Shown here piece after piece: positions 23,616 through 35,900 of a DNA stretch of 64,000 bases (position 1 is the first letter of the stretch; each line of letters starts with the position of its first letter). This stretch comes from Gerris lacustris (Eukaryota; Arthropoda; Insecta; Hemiptera; Gerridae). Below the pieces are notes generated by a model. That model was not told where the DNA came from and searched no databases. It saw only the letters and a program-made list of their open reading frames with translations. The stretch lies in the NCBI GenBank assembly GCA_951217055.1, contig OX578279.1, positions 26,376,173 to 26,440,172 of the forward strand, given 5' to 3'. The position numbers were made by a program, and so were the translations under genes.

Positions 23616-26348
23616 ACTAGTAGTTCTGTGAACAGTAGACCTCGCTCGTTAAAATAACAAATTTTCTTGAAAAATTTTGAGCTCAGGTTAAAAAAAATTA
23701 CAAAAATTTAACCGAAAAAAATGTTATTTCAACAAAAAATACCTGAAACGTGAAAAAGTACAAAAAATTTATTTTATACAACTTTAGAGTACTCTTAAAG
23801 GGCTTTCCAACGATACCAAAAACGGCCGCTCAGCTACTATTTTTACCGTTTCTAAAATAGAGGTACAACACTATGTACTCCTAATGGACAGGGTACAGTA
23901 ATATATTTAAGGTTAAGGTTCTTCTTGCGCGCACACTTTAGTTCTATAAAGTAGTAAGTACCATATGAGTTTCAGCCCGATCCTATGAAAAGCAAAAACG
24001 GTACAGTAAAACAAATAAAAAGTAGAGTATTTTAAATACATAAATAATTTTTTTCAGTACAACCTCATTATAAGGCCTCAGTAGGCCTACTAAATGCCTA
24101 CATAAAGATACCTTTACAAAACACACATTAAGTACCTTTTGTACCAAAAGTACTAAAGGTACTTAAATTAAATGTACATCTTGGGTTGTACAATATTATA
24201 CTGTATTAGGTTCTAAAAGGACAATCTTGTGACAGAATAATCTTAGGAGCAAAGTGGTCAACAGTGGACTCACCTCGCACTTTTTGAGAGCCCGAAAACT
24301 ATTTATCGTAAAAGGGTCTGAAACGTGACTTTTTTCGATAAAAATTTGTATTTTTTTAAAGTACGTTTTAAGGGCTGTCCAACGATATCAAACATGGCCG
24401 GCCAGCTACTATTTTTACATTTTCTTAAACAGAGGTACACAACTTTGTACTCCTCATGTACCTGGCATGTTAATAAATTTAATGTTTCCCTTTTATGTAC
24501 ACTTTAGTAGTATAAAGTTCTAAATACCATATGAGTTTTAGCCCGATCCTATGAAATTAAAAAACGGTACAGTACAAAGACTAAAAAGTAGCGTTTTTCG
24601 ACCGATTTTTCCAAACCGGTACAATTAGTACAAAAAAATAAGTAGAAATAAAAAATAAATTTCAATAAAATGGGTACGAAGGCAATAAAGCCCACACACT
24701 TTTGAGTTTTACAGTGCGCCCTACAACTACCGTGGTATTAAAAGTACCTCTGTACCCGAACCCGCAAAGGTACAGGTACGAAAAGGGTACAGTGCGTTCA
24801 AGTGTTATTTGGCGCAACTTTTGACCGAAGGAAATTTTCCAGCAGATAAATCTTTCGATGCCATTAGCCCCAGAGTGGGGTAACCTACCCCCTACAAGGC
24901 CCTCTAAAAGTACAAAAGGGTACTAAAGTACCAACCTAGTACATTTTTTCGAAAACATTTTTGCGAACACATTTGGTACATTTTAAATGGCCTTTCCAAC
25001 GATACCTCTGTCAAATCGGTACAACGTCCCCTTCTGGTTGCGGCTACCCAAGGAGGACGTCCATCACATAGACGTAGCTCCCGAAGTAGGAATCAGAAAT
25101 ATAATAACAAACCGGATTCTTAAAGAGGACAATATGACCTAAAGTCCGGTAACCTTTCGAACCCTGACGATTAAAATTGCGAACGGTACAGAAGGTCAAA
25201 TTCGAATTTTCGGAAAAACACGATTTTTGTGTGTATTTCGCCGAGGTACTCGACTTCCCCCCCTCGAAGGTTCTAAAAAAAGGGGATTACACTTACCCCT
25301 TGAAAAACACATTTTTAGAGCATACGAAGCAGAGTAGAAGAGTACTTTTTTTTCTCTGTACGTACCCCAAAGTACCATCTTATACCTCTGAATTTAAGGT
25401 ACCATATCTCAAAAAGTAAAAGTACCATCGAGTTTAAAAGTAAAACTCCAGGAGCAGCATTTCATAGGCTTTTAAGGCTCACAAGTCCAATAGCGTCGTA
25501 TAAATGCCCTATGAGGAGATACGTGAACCATGTAGAAAAACGTTTGAAAAAAAGTGGTAAAAAGTGTTTTTTCGCTTTAAAGGGCCTGAAACGTGAAAAT
25601 GTTTAAAATGTTTTTGCATCACTTTTGTACTCTTCCCAAGGGCTTTCCAACGATATACGACACCCAGTACCAAATATCTCCGGTTTCCTGATCGGCGAAA
25701 AACAAATTTCCCGATGTCGCCCCTAAACGGGGGTGCACGCAAAAGTTCTCATTACCGGCTATGGACCTCTGCGGGATCTACAAACGCCTTGAAATTTTTT
25801 TTAAAATTTTCAATTATTTCAAAAGTTATACGTAAAAACGTGTTTAAAAAATGTAGACGATTTCCCATTGAAAATAAACCCATTTCCCGGAAAATTTCCC
25901 GACAGATAAAATTTTTCCTTAAAAATACACTATAACCTTAACAATTTCCAGAAAACTGCATGTCTTTACGACAAACATCCAAAAAACACCCTATTTGGCC
26001 CTTTAAGGCCAATTTCACCCTTAAGGAGTGGTTTAATACTGCCCATCCCCGATGTTTGGTCAAGCGATTTTTAAGGTTCCTAACCGATTTTACATTACCA
26101 ACTCAAAATTTTTCCGAAAATCAAAAGTCGGGGTATAATTATTTGTTTGTTTTAAAGTAAAATTTTACCTCCCCTCCCCCATTCGACGGACAATGAAGTT
26201 GCGTCCCCCCGCTCCACATTACAGCTCGGTTGGCCTGCGGCCTCCCTCGCAAAGACAGTCGATTTACAAAAATTAAGAGATAGACAGACACATAGACGAA
26301 ATGCCAAACGGTCGAGTTAAAACAGAGACCTCGCTTCGCGTGGTCAAT
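23616..26348 (+). repeat. GTAC-rich 2.7 kb dispersed repeat, copy A2
   Basis: Second copy of the family at 10405-13042. It keeps one unit partly deleted in A1: CTTTCCAACGATA-like phrases occur at about 23803, 24378 (as CTGTCCAACGATA), 24992 and 25643. Short frames shared by the two copies (for example about 80 residues at 25177) mirror nucleotide identity and are not good evidence for coding. Confidence 0.75.
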
Positions 26349-27410
26349 TAAAACTCAATACAAATTACTAATGCACTAATAATTTAGAAGAAATACACTA
26401 TTACTTAATTTAACATGTAATTTTTAAAAGACAAATACTAACCAGCAATGCAATATACATAATCATTTTATAAGTTATTTTGAGAAAATTAGATAAACTA
26501 AAATAAAATTTATAAGACTAACTATCTCATTTCTATGACATTGAGCTCCAGGCTTAAATAGAAAGTATAATGTGGTCAGATTAGGAAAAGCAAAGTGGCA
26601 TTCTGTCACAGATCATGTATTAGGGAATCTTCCAGATTCAAAAAAGATATAAACTTTATTGTTATTACAGTCAACAACTTGTATACCATTTTGGTTCAAA
26701 TGGGTAAGATGGAATGTACCCTTTAGCTAAATCCCTACTTACTTAAAAAGGCTCAGCAAGGTTGAAGGTTGAGCAAAAGGAATGATCTCTTTAATGTATT
26801 ATATTTATATGATTTTTAGTCACGGCCACTCTTCACATTATAACACTTATTCCAAGGGTTTTAGTAATTTTTTGAAGCCAACCACACTTTGTACTTGTTT
26901 GCTTCATTAAGTCTAGATGTAATGGTGCAACTTTTTAGGGAAACATAAACAATTTTTCACAATTGTTGTATAAATTTGGGTGAATAAATGATCACCTTTA
27001 TTAGTTACTAAATACAATAGTTAAAAACTTTGTGTGACATCCTAAACAGCTCTTCAAAGCAGTGAAATCTTTAGATCTACAAAGAAAATCTAAGTTTAAA
27101 CTCCTCAAAATTGAATATATAAATTTTACTGTAAAGATTGAAACTTAGCACAAAGACAAATATAATTGTAACAACCTGAGCCTAGATTGAAGAATACTAT
27201 ACTATTACCCCTTAGAAGCATATAAAGAAACATTATTGGCAATGAAAATGTTTTGGTATCAGTTTGCTGTTAAGAATAATTAAAATTTGTGACTAAAGTC
27301 ATTTCGAAGAGGAAAGAATGTATTTTACTCCACCTTAATCCCTATTTTATGAATAAGACAGAAAAGAGGAAAATAACTCAAGAAAAAAAATAAGTTTGTC
27401 GATCCTACAA
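26349..27410. other. No feature seen
   Basis: Unique-looking AT-rich sequence between repeat A2 and the hAT-like remnant. Confidence 0.55.
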
Positions 27411-28318
27411 GACTAGGCGGCCGCCTAGGGCGGCAAAATTTTAGGGGCGGCAAAAGGAAGGGACAAAAATAATGTTTAATCAAACAGCGAAAAAAATTAG
27501 CAAATTAATAGAGAAAAATTGGTCCGTGACAACTCAGACAAACTTTCTCATGTACGAGTTCATAATTACTTAGCCCAGTGTTTTCCATTTATTAGTTTTC
27601 GTTTTCGTAGGCAAATTTAATTATTATTGAATATTTTATCAAAATGTATCATAAAAATAACTTCTCCTCGGCGGGGAATCGAACTCGGCCTCTTCTGTCC
27701 GCATTTTCTGGGGAACTAGATTTTTCATGGGAAAATGGCTAATATTGTATGAATTTTTTAATCAAAATCGTCAGAACCTTTTTCGAGAACTAATTTTTTC
27801 AGAGTTTTTAGGGGGTAGCGCCCCCACATTTGGAGCTAAAATTGAATCATTTTTTTTATCATTTCTCGATTTCGCCTCGGGGTATGATTTTTCTGAATAT
27901 AAATGCCAAATTTCGTCAAAGCCGGCCCAGTAAAGTTTAGGCTACAGGTGTTTGCACAGACAGACATTTTTTAAAAACCACTATTTTGGACTCAGGGGAC
28001 CTCAAAACGCGTAAACCCATCAAAATCAAATTTTCGCGCCATCACAATACTTTCTCTTTACATGGGAGAGTAAAAATTGAGTTGATTCTCAAGAGCTAGC
28101 CGAAGAAATAAATATTGAAAGCCAAAATGAAGAAGAAGAAAAAGGAAATTGTTCGTTTTTGAATTAGCTGATGAACCCTTATAGTAAAATTAATTAGAGA
28201 TGATGTTTCAGAGTATAATACTATTTTGCAATATTTGATTAGCTCTGTACAATTAGCTAGGCCTGCATTTTTCAATTCTCGCCTGGGGCGGCAAAATACC
28301 TAGAAACGGCCCTGACCT
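27411..28318. mobile_element. hAT-like (Zaphod/Tip100-type) remnant carrying R1
   Basis: The right end reads AAATACCTAGAAACGGCCCTG, the complement of a CAGGGCCG start, and the left part has GGCGGCCGCCTAGGGCGGC followed by AGGGGCGGCAAAA. These G/C-rich GGCGGC blocks are usual at Zaphod-type ends. The left tip is missing. R1 copy 2 fills most of the interior. Confidence 0.5.
27530..28076 (-). repeat. R1 repeat, copy 2
   Basis: Same order of blocks as copy 1, with box-B-like GTTCGATTCC on the minus strand and the hairpin end at about 28048-28072. It lies inside a hAT-like element (27411-28318). Confidence 0.6.
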
Positions 28319-28341
28319 CAAGGTCTTATACATACGGGAAT

Positions 28342-28591
28342 GCGCACACTGGAGGCAAAGACAGATGCCAGACAAAAGAGTCCTCCAGCCTAGGATATGT
28401 CCCGATACATTTCTCCACATACTGTTATGCACAAATCACAGCAATTTCCACGAGATCCATTTTGCTGGGTATAAAATAAGCGACTGCCTTGCCTCCAGTG
28501 TTCAAGGCTGTAGCAACACAAGTGTGAAAAGGCAGACACAACGAAGAAAGTTCGGAATCAGTCTGCAGACTGTTTTGCCTCCAGTGTGCGC
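28342..28591. mobile_element. 250 bp MITE
   Basis: GCGCACACTGGAGGCAAAG and CTGTTTTGCCTCCAGTGTG are inverted at the ends. No target duplication is clear. The 88-residue frame across it is a by-product. Confidence 0.65.
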
Positions 28592-29238
28592 CTTTTGTCG
28601 CCTCGCCTTAGTGTTTACTCTGACAGCTTGAACCAATTGAAGGAAAGTCAAGGAGGGCTCAAGATTTTGACATCTACAAGGTCATAATATGTTAAAACCT
28701 TAAGCTCTCCCCTTAAAAATCTTGAGCCCTCTCTTTGATTTACCCATGCTGACAGACTAAACTCTCATTGTAATATTACTGTAGTGATATTTTTCAGCAT
28801 TTTGCTATTTGAGTTTCATTCACTATATGAAAAGAGACAAAAATATCCTGCCTATCTTAAAGAAATAATAATCTTTTCTTTTTTTTGCAATCCATCTAAG
28901 GATCGTAAAACACAGAAAGAGGAATGTGAAGCACATAGGATATTGAGAACATGTAGGAGTAGGACTCTGCCTTAAGTTAAACTTGAGTCTTGGGCAGCAT
29001 AGAGCACATAGGTGGAGCTATAAATATCACTTCAGATCAAGCCAGGAATTATCTATGTGCAGCCTAGCAAAGCACTTTAGAAATGCATCAGAGAAGATAA
29101 AAGCACCTGATGCCATCCATCCCTATATCTGCTTAGAGTGGGAATATGCAATACATGTAAAAAAAAAAAAGTAAGTAAAAAGAAACAAAATCAAGAAATA
29201 GCCTACAGAAGAATAGCAGCGCAAGTGGAGTTGATATT
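28592..29238. other. No gene seen; small inverted repeat
   Basis: GAGGGCTCAAGATTTTGAC near 28656 and AAAAATCTTGAGCCCTCTC near 28716 are inverted. Similar phrases occur at 31525-31555 and 50598-50622, so it may be another small repeat family. Frames here are short. Confidence 0.45.
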
Positions 29239-29430
29239 AATTAAATAATAAAAACGGAAGCCTCTCCACAAAATAAGTTTTAATGACCAAAACTAGCTTT
29301 CGGCCTCTCGGCCATCATCAGTGCCTACAATGACAGTAAAACAATTATATATAAGTACTAACATATTATAAAAAGAAACAAAGCACAGTAAAAAGTTAAA
29401 ATAGAATAAAAAATAAAATATTAGGTAACA
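29239..29430 (-). repeat. Left inverted arm of the Penelope-like element
   Basis: Reverse complement of 30023-30213. Its minus strand carries the hammerhead-like core at about 29299-29323, in the same sense as the endonuclease frame and downstream of it. Confidence 0.8.
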
Positions 29431-29562
29431 ATCAATTTTATAAAGAGTAAATTTAAAATAAAGAGGGGGGGGGTCATAAATTTAAAATAAGAATACAAAT
29501 TAATAAAAATAAAAATAAAAATAAATTACCGGTAAAAGGTAAAGAAAAAACCCGACGTGGAG

Positions 29563-29991
29563 TCAGAGTAGAGACAAATAACGGACTGGAGGGCGGGGAA
29601 TATGACTAAGCGTGTCCAGCAGGATAGAAGATCCGCCTTCCCCCCTCTCATTGAGGGATAAGTCCCCCCCAATTGCTAGGTTTCTTCGAATCTCCAGACT
29701 CTCCAGGGAGTTAAGTTTGGGACCTTTAGCCGTAAAATGTAGCAACGCCACTTCGTGCTGTCCCTGTTGGTGCCCTGTATCTTGGAGATGTGCGAAGAAA
29801 CGGCTGTCCGAGTTCCTCAGGTGTTCACTGACCCTGGTTCGAAAACGACGCCCGGTTTGGCCCACATAAGACGAAGAGCAAATACCGCACTTTAACAAGT
29901 AAACCCCGCTACGGTCCAAAAGGTCTACCTTGTCCTTAGGGCGAGAAAGTATACTTCTAAGGGAACCAGATGATCTTAGCGCGACGGCCAT
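29563..29991 (-). pseudogene. GIY-YIG endonuclease domain of a Penelope-like element
   Basis: The 142-residue frame reads GVYLLKCGICSSSYVG, a GIY-(x10)-YIG core with the paired cysteines usual in Penelope-like endonucleases, then GQTGRRFRTRVSEHL with the expected arginine helix and a downstream glutamate-containing region. The frame continues upstream of its first ATG (residues SRLLRKHE) up to the arm junction, so the start is not a true start and the reverse transcriptase is missing. It is a fragment of a longer retroelement protein, not an autonomous gene. Confidence 0.75.
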
Positions 29992-30022
29992 TTCGTGTTT
30001 CCTTAGAAGACGACTTATTTAT

Positions 30023-30213
30023 TGTTACCTAATATTTTATTTTTTATTCTATTTTAACTTTTTACTGTGCTTTGTTTCTTTTTATAGTATGTTAGTACTT
30101 ATATATAATTGTTTTACTGTCATTGTAGGCACTGATGATGGCCGAGAGGCCGAAAGCTAGTTTTGGTCATTAAAACTTATTTTGTGGAGAGGCTTCCGTT
30201 TTTATTATTTAAT
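30023..30213 (+). repeat. Right inverted arm of the Penelope-like element
   Basis: Reverse complement of 29239-29430. It holds the hammerhead-like core at 30130-30154, antisense to the endonuclease frame. The arm abuts a PIF/Harbinger-like MITE at 30231. Confidence 0.8.
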
Positions 30214-30230
30214 AAATAGCCTACACATTA

Positions 30231-30606
30231 AGGTGGATTCATAGCATGGGTTTTTACGTGCTTCAAAATAATCTATGTCACTTATGACATACACAAAATA
30301 AATTGTGAGTTTGGAACCAACTATCTTGTGTTCGAATCATTCATCGAGTCATCTATTTCCATAGTAACAATTAACATACAATTGTTTTTCATTTTCAAAC
30401 CATCCTTTTAATAAGTTAGTATTGTATTTTAATAATATACTTATTACTTCGTTTATAATCTGAATGGAACAGGCACAAGTGCACAAGGAAGAAAGGAGTT
30501 AGGGAAAACATGCAGTGAAGTCTCCACGGCGTCATGAATGTATTTTTATTTATGTGTTATCTATATTGCCCAAACCCACTTAAAAAATGCATGCTATGAA
30601 CCCACC
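30231..30606. mobile_element. PIF/Harbinger-like MITE
   Basis: The ends are inverted: AGGTGGATTCATAGCATG at the left and CATGCTATGAACCCACCT at the right. Each is bordered by TTA, a 3-bp target duplication of the type made by PIF/Harbinger transposases. The 376 bp hold no protein domain. The short open frame crossing its right end is not credible as a gene. Confidence 0.7.
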
Positions 30607-32957
30607 TTTAGGCTTTGGTTTATCTGTGAACCTTGCAATATGCCCTTCCCAGTTTTACTTCCTTTTGGTTATAATATTAGCTTAATAAATCATCAGGCGA
30701 ATCATGAGCACCTGGTTTTACTCTGTTGGCCATTTAAGCAATAAAACTGTCATACCACACAAGTTAATTTAAACTTAAAGGCAATTTTTTATTCCATAAT
30801 TAAACTTGTTTTTTACTTGACTAACAAATCAATGAATAATCAAAACAATTTCAATATCCAATAAAACAAAAACAAAGAAAAGACAGGGAACAGAATACAG
30901 GCGACAGGAGAGAGGTCTCTTCACTGAACCGATCTATTACATAATTATAAAAAACTTATATTGTTTTCACACTAAAGTTACTTAGACTCATGGGCTAATC
31001 TGCAGGTATCCATACAGCCGTACAGTCGAGAATCACTTGGCGATACAATTTCGCTTGATTTATACACTTAAGAGATTATATTCCTTTGTCAAAACAGTTC
31101 ATTTTTAAGATTTATAAGTTTGAAAGATTTTATCTATATAATTGATGCATTTTAGAGATGATATCCCTTTGTCTAAACAGTACATTCAAGAGCAGCCCCA
31201 ATAAATTTTCTAACCTCTTTTCCCCGGTGGCTGGATAACTGCAGTTTTACCGACTCATACCTCCCCTCAGAGAGAAAGGTCTTATCTCCAGTCCCTCCTC
31301 ACCTGACTTTTCGGTGTGAAGTGAAGAGATATTGAACATAGTTTAACATGAGCACCTACTATAATAATGCAAAAAAAACAGCTAATTTCTCTCACAAAGT
31401 TCAAACTCTGTTAATTCCTAATCAAAATGTTAATTATAAAATTTCCGAACATGTGAGATAATAAAAAAAAACTCATATTATAACAGCGTGGATAAATTAA
31501 GATTTGACATCTGACTTTCTAGTTATCAAAATCTCAAGCCCTCATTGGCTCCACTTCCCATTTTTTTTTCGATTCTCCCTTCCCATGTTAACTGATCTTA
31601 AAATGGTTTCTAACTTCTAATAATATAATATAATATAATTGTGTACACATTTTTTTTAACAATCAAACTACAACCCTTTTTTTGTTGAATTTTGACGGGG
31701 AGAAAATAATATTTTTTGGTCAACCAGGTGATTAGTAATAACTTTTAGGCGAACGTCTCAAAAACATACAATGATAGATTTAAATCAACAGGTTTTGCAT
31801 TTGAGCTATTGCTATTATTAAACTTTATAAATAGAAACGACATTTATAAATAGGGATTTCATTATTCTTTTCAGGAATGATTGTACTAAACTTAAAACAA
31901 ATTTAATATTAAATGTTAACCTAAAAAAAAGGAAAAAAAGCTTACTTGATTACTTGAAAATTCAAAAATTTCTTTAGTTCTTCGACAGTTAATAACAAAA
32001 AACTCTCCATTGTAGTTTACATCATGTTCGGTAAAATAATTATTTAAATTATTATTTTTATCTTAACATGCTTTAACTAAATATCTCTGAAAGAAAATAG
32101 ATGGTCAACTATAAAGAATTAGGTTACACAAATTTTACAAAAAATAATGGTACCTTTACCGCGCCTGGAGAAGAACTGTCAGAAATTCGAAAACCAAGAT
32201 GAACCCCAGAATCACTTCACATTATTTGTCTACACATTTCTAATCTTTTCTTTTTAAGCCTCATAATTTTGATTTATAAATTTATATTATTAATTTATAC
32301 ATGAAATTAAGTTAATAAAAAATAAAAGTGAATGCAAAATAATTATAAATATGAAATATGTACATTTTCAATATCTAAGTAAAGATCTGCATTTGCTAAA
32401 AAAATATAAATCCAATATGAAAATTGTTTGTATCTTTAATTATTAAGTTTCTTGATTACTTTTTTTCTCATTTCTCTCTATATTTCCATAAAATTACTTA
32501 CTTTTAGTCATTTTACTTATTTCAAACCTTCTTCTAGATATTTAATTTTCTCAACAATTATTTAAACAAAGGGTCTTTCTCTCCCTTTTTTTATAAAATG
32601 TCTCAAGTTAAATAAATTAATGCATATTGATAATTTGAATTTGCTATGGTTATTTTTTCTCACAAAAGAAGGTACTAACAAATCCAAAGAAAATTTAACT
32701 AGAATAGGTAGGAGTGTAGGAGTAGTCAGAGTGTAGTACAAAGCAAAAATTCACCCATTTTCCTAAAAAAAAAGATCTTGTTTTAGATTAATAAAAGAAA
32801 ACAGCTGAAAGACCTGACAAGCTGCAACCTTCCTTAGGTTATCCTTTGAATTTTGATACTCGTTTATTTCAGTTTAATTTAAAATTGAATGATTTTTTAA
32901 GTTTTAAATTAATCCGTCATTTAGCTCAATTTTATTCTTTTAACTTTAATTGTGAAA
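30607..32957. other. Upstream region of Ctu2; no gene seen
   Basis: Apart from family D (30985-31260) this is AT-rich with no supported feature. The Ctu2 promoter should lie in its last few hundred bases, but no clear core element is visible. Confidence 0.5.
30985..31260 (-). repeat. Family D repeat, copy 1
   Basis: The minus strand matches 50040-50310 (TAGAGATGATATCCCTTTG, CAAGCGAAATTG/CGCCAAG-like blocks, AGAGGTTAGAAAATT). Non-coding. Confidence 0.5.
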
Positions 32958-35900
32958 ATGTGTAGTGTTAATCCAGACCTAGATGAAGATGACACGAATA
33001 ATCTAATGCCAATTGTTGAGCCTTTAAGGTAGTACCTGTTTTATCACTGTTGTTCTTTTTTCTGAACAATTTTATTTTATTAGGATGGATTTTATCTATA
33101 AAGCTACTGAGTTAAGGTTTAAACATATCAGTCTTGAAAAAAATTGTTTTTTTTATCTATATTTTAAGCAAGACCTGATACATAACTACATAGTGTAAGA
33201 TCCTTTGAAGGGCCTGCACCAACCAGATGGCATCTACTGAGGGGCTTAGGCTTAGTAAATCAACTCCCATCATATAATGGTACAATATGTGTACCACTAG
33301 CAATATTATCATGTCTAGTTGATGTCTCCAGAACACTAAGTGTGTAGGAAAATTAAGTGCTAATTGGAGTACTAATTAATTTATTATTTGGTGTACGAGC
33401 CCATGAAAGACTTAGGCCTACCAAAGGGTTTATTGAACTATGTATGGAAAGGATGACATGGGGTTAGTGTGTTGCTTCATAGCTGTATAATTAATATTAA
33501 TTATACAGCTAATATACAACTAATAAATCGATTGGTAAATCTGCACTATTTAGCCCACCAATTTCTAATTGTCCGATTTACTTGCAATTTTTTTAAACTG
33601 TTCCTTTTTACATTTTAAAAACGATTCTAGTTATACCATCTTGATAAATTCAGTAATTTTAAAAATAAATGTAGTGTCACTTTCTTCGGGCATGATGAAA
33701 GGTTATGCCGAAAAGTATAAATTTTAACCTTAACTAACCATAACCTTCCCTAATTTTCTTAGGAAGTGATACTTTATGTATGTTTTGGCTAAAGTGATAA
33801 TTAAGCGAATTTTGTACTTCGATTTGGACCTTTACCTGGTCTATATGCACCAGGGTTGTTTTTCATCAGAAAATGAGCAGAGCACACTAAGTGGTGGGGA
33901 GGGACTGTTGAAAATTTTAGGGGGGAAAAAATTGTACTTTAATTCTGTTAACAGCACCGTACAATTCACTTTTACCTATTTTTTTAAAAAAAAACTATTG
34001 AACTAACCGAGATGGTACAACCGGAATCGTTTTCATTATGTAAAAAAGAGCAATTTTTAAAAAATTTGCAAGTAAGTCGGACATTTAGAAATTGGTGGGC
34101 CAAATAGTGCAGATTTACCTCAGTAAGTTAGTACTTAATCCATATGGGTTACGTTTATAATTATAACCAATTTAAATTATTCCTCAGGTGTAGCTCAGAG
34201 GTTAGAACACATGCTCTAAAAGCAAAGAATTGGTGGTTTTCAACCCAGTTAGTTTTTGCTCTTTCGCACTCTTTTTTCTAAAATTGATTCATGATTGTTT
34301 TCTAATGTTGTAATCTTTTTTTTTTTAGATCAGCAACAGTTTGTAGGAAATGTAAAGAAGTAGATTCAGTTGTTGTACTGCAGTCAAAGTTTCCCTACTG
34401 CCGGTATGATTATTTATTATTTACACTTGTCTGTAGTGTTATAAAATAAAATCCCTTCTATGATCTTTTTGCCCTGAATGTTAAATGCAGCCATGGTAAA
34501 TGCAAATACTAAATTTTAACAGATTTGTTGATTTGACATTATCTTACTTTGTTTCCAGAACATGCTTCATAGAAGTAGTGTCTCATAAATTTTTCGGGTG
34601 TCTTGGAAAATCAAAACTTATGAAACCTTCTGACAGAGTATTGGTCCTTTGTTCTGGTAGTCAGTCCTCTTCAGTTCTATTAAATCTCATAAAAATTGGA
34701 CTCTATGAAAGGCATAAGAAAATTCTATCTCAAGCTGTAGTCCTTTTCATCGATGGTTTGTTAAAGTGTTTATATTTTCTCTTTTTTTTCATTGCTACTC
34801 TTTTCATATCTCATTTTTGTAACATTATATTTATTTAATTCCAGCTGGCGATTTTCTTCCTCTATCTGTAAGTGAGAGAATGGATCTTATTAAAGAAATA
34901 AAAGAAATGGTTTCTCATTTTGGATTCAAATCATATTATTCTCCAATATTGTATTCAGAGAATTGTTTGAAAGATTTAGATGATCTTGGATGGTGTACAC
35001 CAGAATATTTGGACGAAATTAACTTGAAACAAATTATTGGATCTCTCAAAACATCGACAGCTAAAGAAGACCTTCTCATAAAAATGAGGTAATAAATATA
35101 TAGAAGCTTTTATTTACTCAGTGACATATTTTCTACAATATATTAATATTAACTTGTCATTAATATTTTCAATTAGTATTAAACGGAGACAAACATAAGA
35201 ATGCTCCTCAAAGCTAGGAATCTAACCCCACACTCCTTGTATTCCAGACCAATTTAACACACTTACCAAATGAGCTGTGATAGAGAAATAATTGTCCAAA
35301 ATATTATAAAAATTCCAAATAATTGCAAAATAAATTTCTTCTAGACTAGTGGGATCTTTACAATTTTTTTTTTATCTGTCTGGCTCCTTACTACTATTTT
35401 GGAGGTATGAATTCATGAAGCATGGATTGTCATTTATTTTTGAAATTATTTTATTATTATTAGAATTTATTTTTTAATGTTTCTTCAATTGCTTGATAGA
35501 TTTTTCACCTATTTCTAATAGAGAACAAAGTCAAAAATTGGCTTCCTCTATAACTACTGGTTACATCTAATCTTTCTTCTTCTCCTTCCTTTTGTTTGAA
35601 ACCTAATTCTGTAAAATACAGCTGTTAGTGCTTAGATGATCTTTTTACAAGTCTCAAAAGGGCCGTTCTAGGTCAAATCAACACAATTTGAATGCAAATT
35701 TACATAACATCTTGGATTTTTCTGAAGTTAGGCACATAGTACTGTTTATGTAGACTTGTATAAATACCAAATTTTACATAGGATATGTCTACTCGTTTTG
35801 GAACTACAGGTAAAGTTTTTAAAAATTGGTCCCAAAACTGTATACAGGTTTGTTTAATGTTCTGGAAGCTCTTCTAATTGAACTAGAGAGTTGGGAAAGG

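Larger units (their letters stand above)
29239..30213 (-). mobile_element. 5'-truncated Penelope-like element with inverted terminal arms
   Basis: A GIY-YIG open frame on the minus strand lies between two inverted arms of about 190 bp (29239-29430 and 30023-30213). The arms are almost identical, with one difference seen over about 107 bp compared. Penelope-like elements join a reverse transcriptase to a C-terminal GIY-YIG endonuclease and are often 5'-truncated with a terminal repeat in inverted order. Here only the endonuclease end is left, joined directly to an arm. Both arms contain a hammerhead-like core (CTGATGA, a GGCC-GAGA-GGCC stem, GAAA). Arm similarity suggests a fairly recent insertion. 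Confidence 0.75.

Noticed and set aside
33776..34006. 76-codon frame before Ctu2 exon 2
   Set aside because: Lies wholly inside the foldback MITE.
34187..34258. Possible tRNA gene in Ctu2 intron 1
   Set aside because: Boxes A and B are weak and the anticodon and acceptor stems do not close. Better read as a SINE relic.
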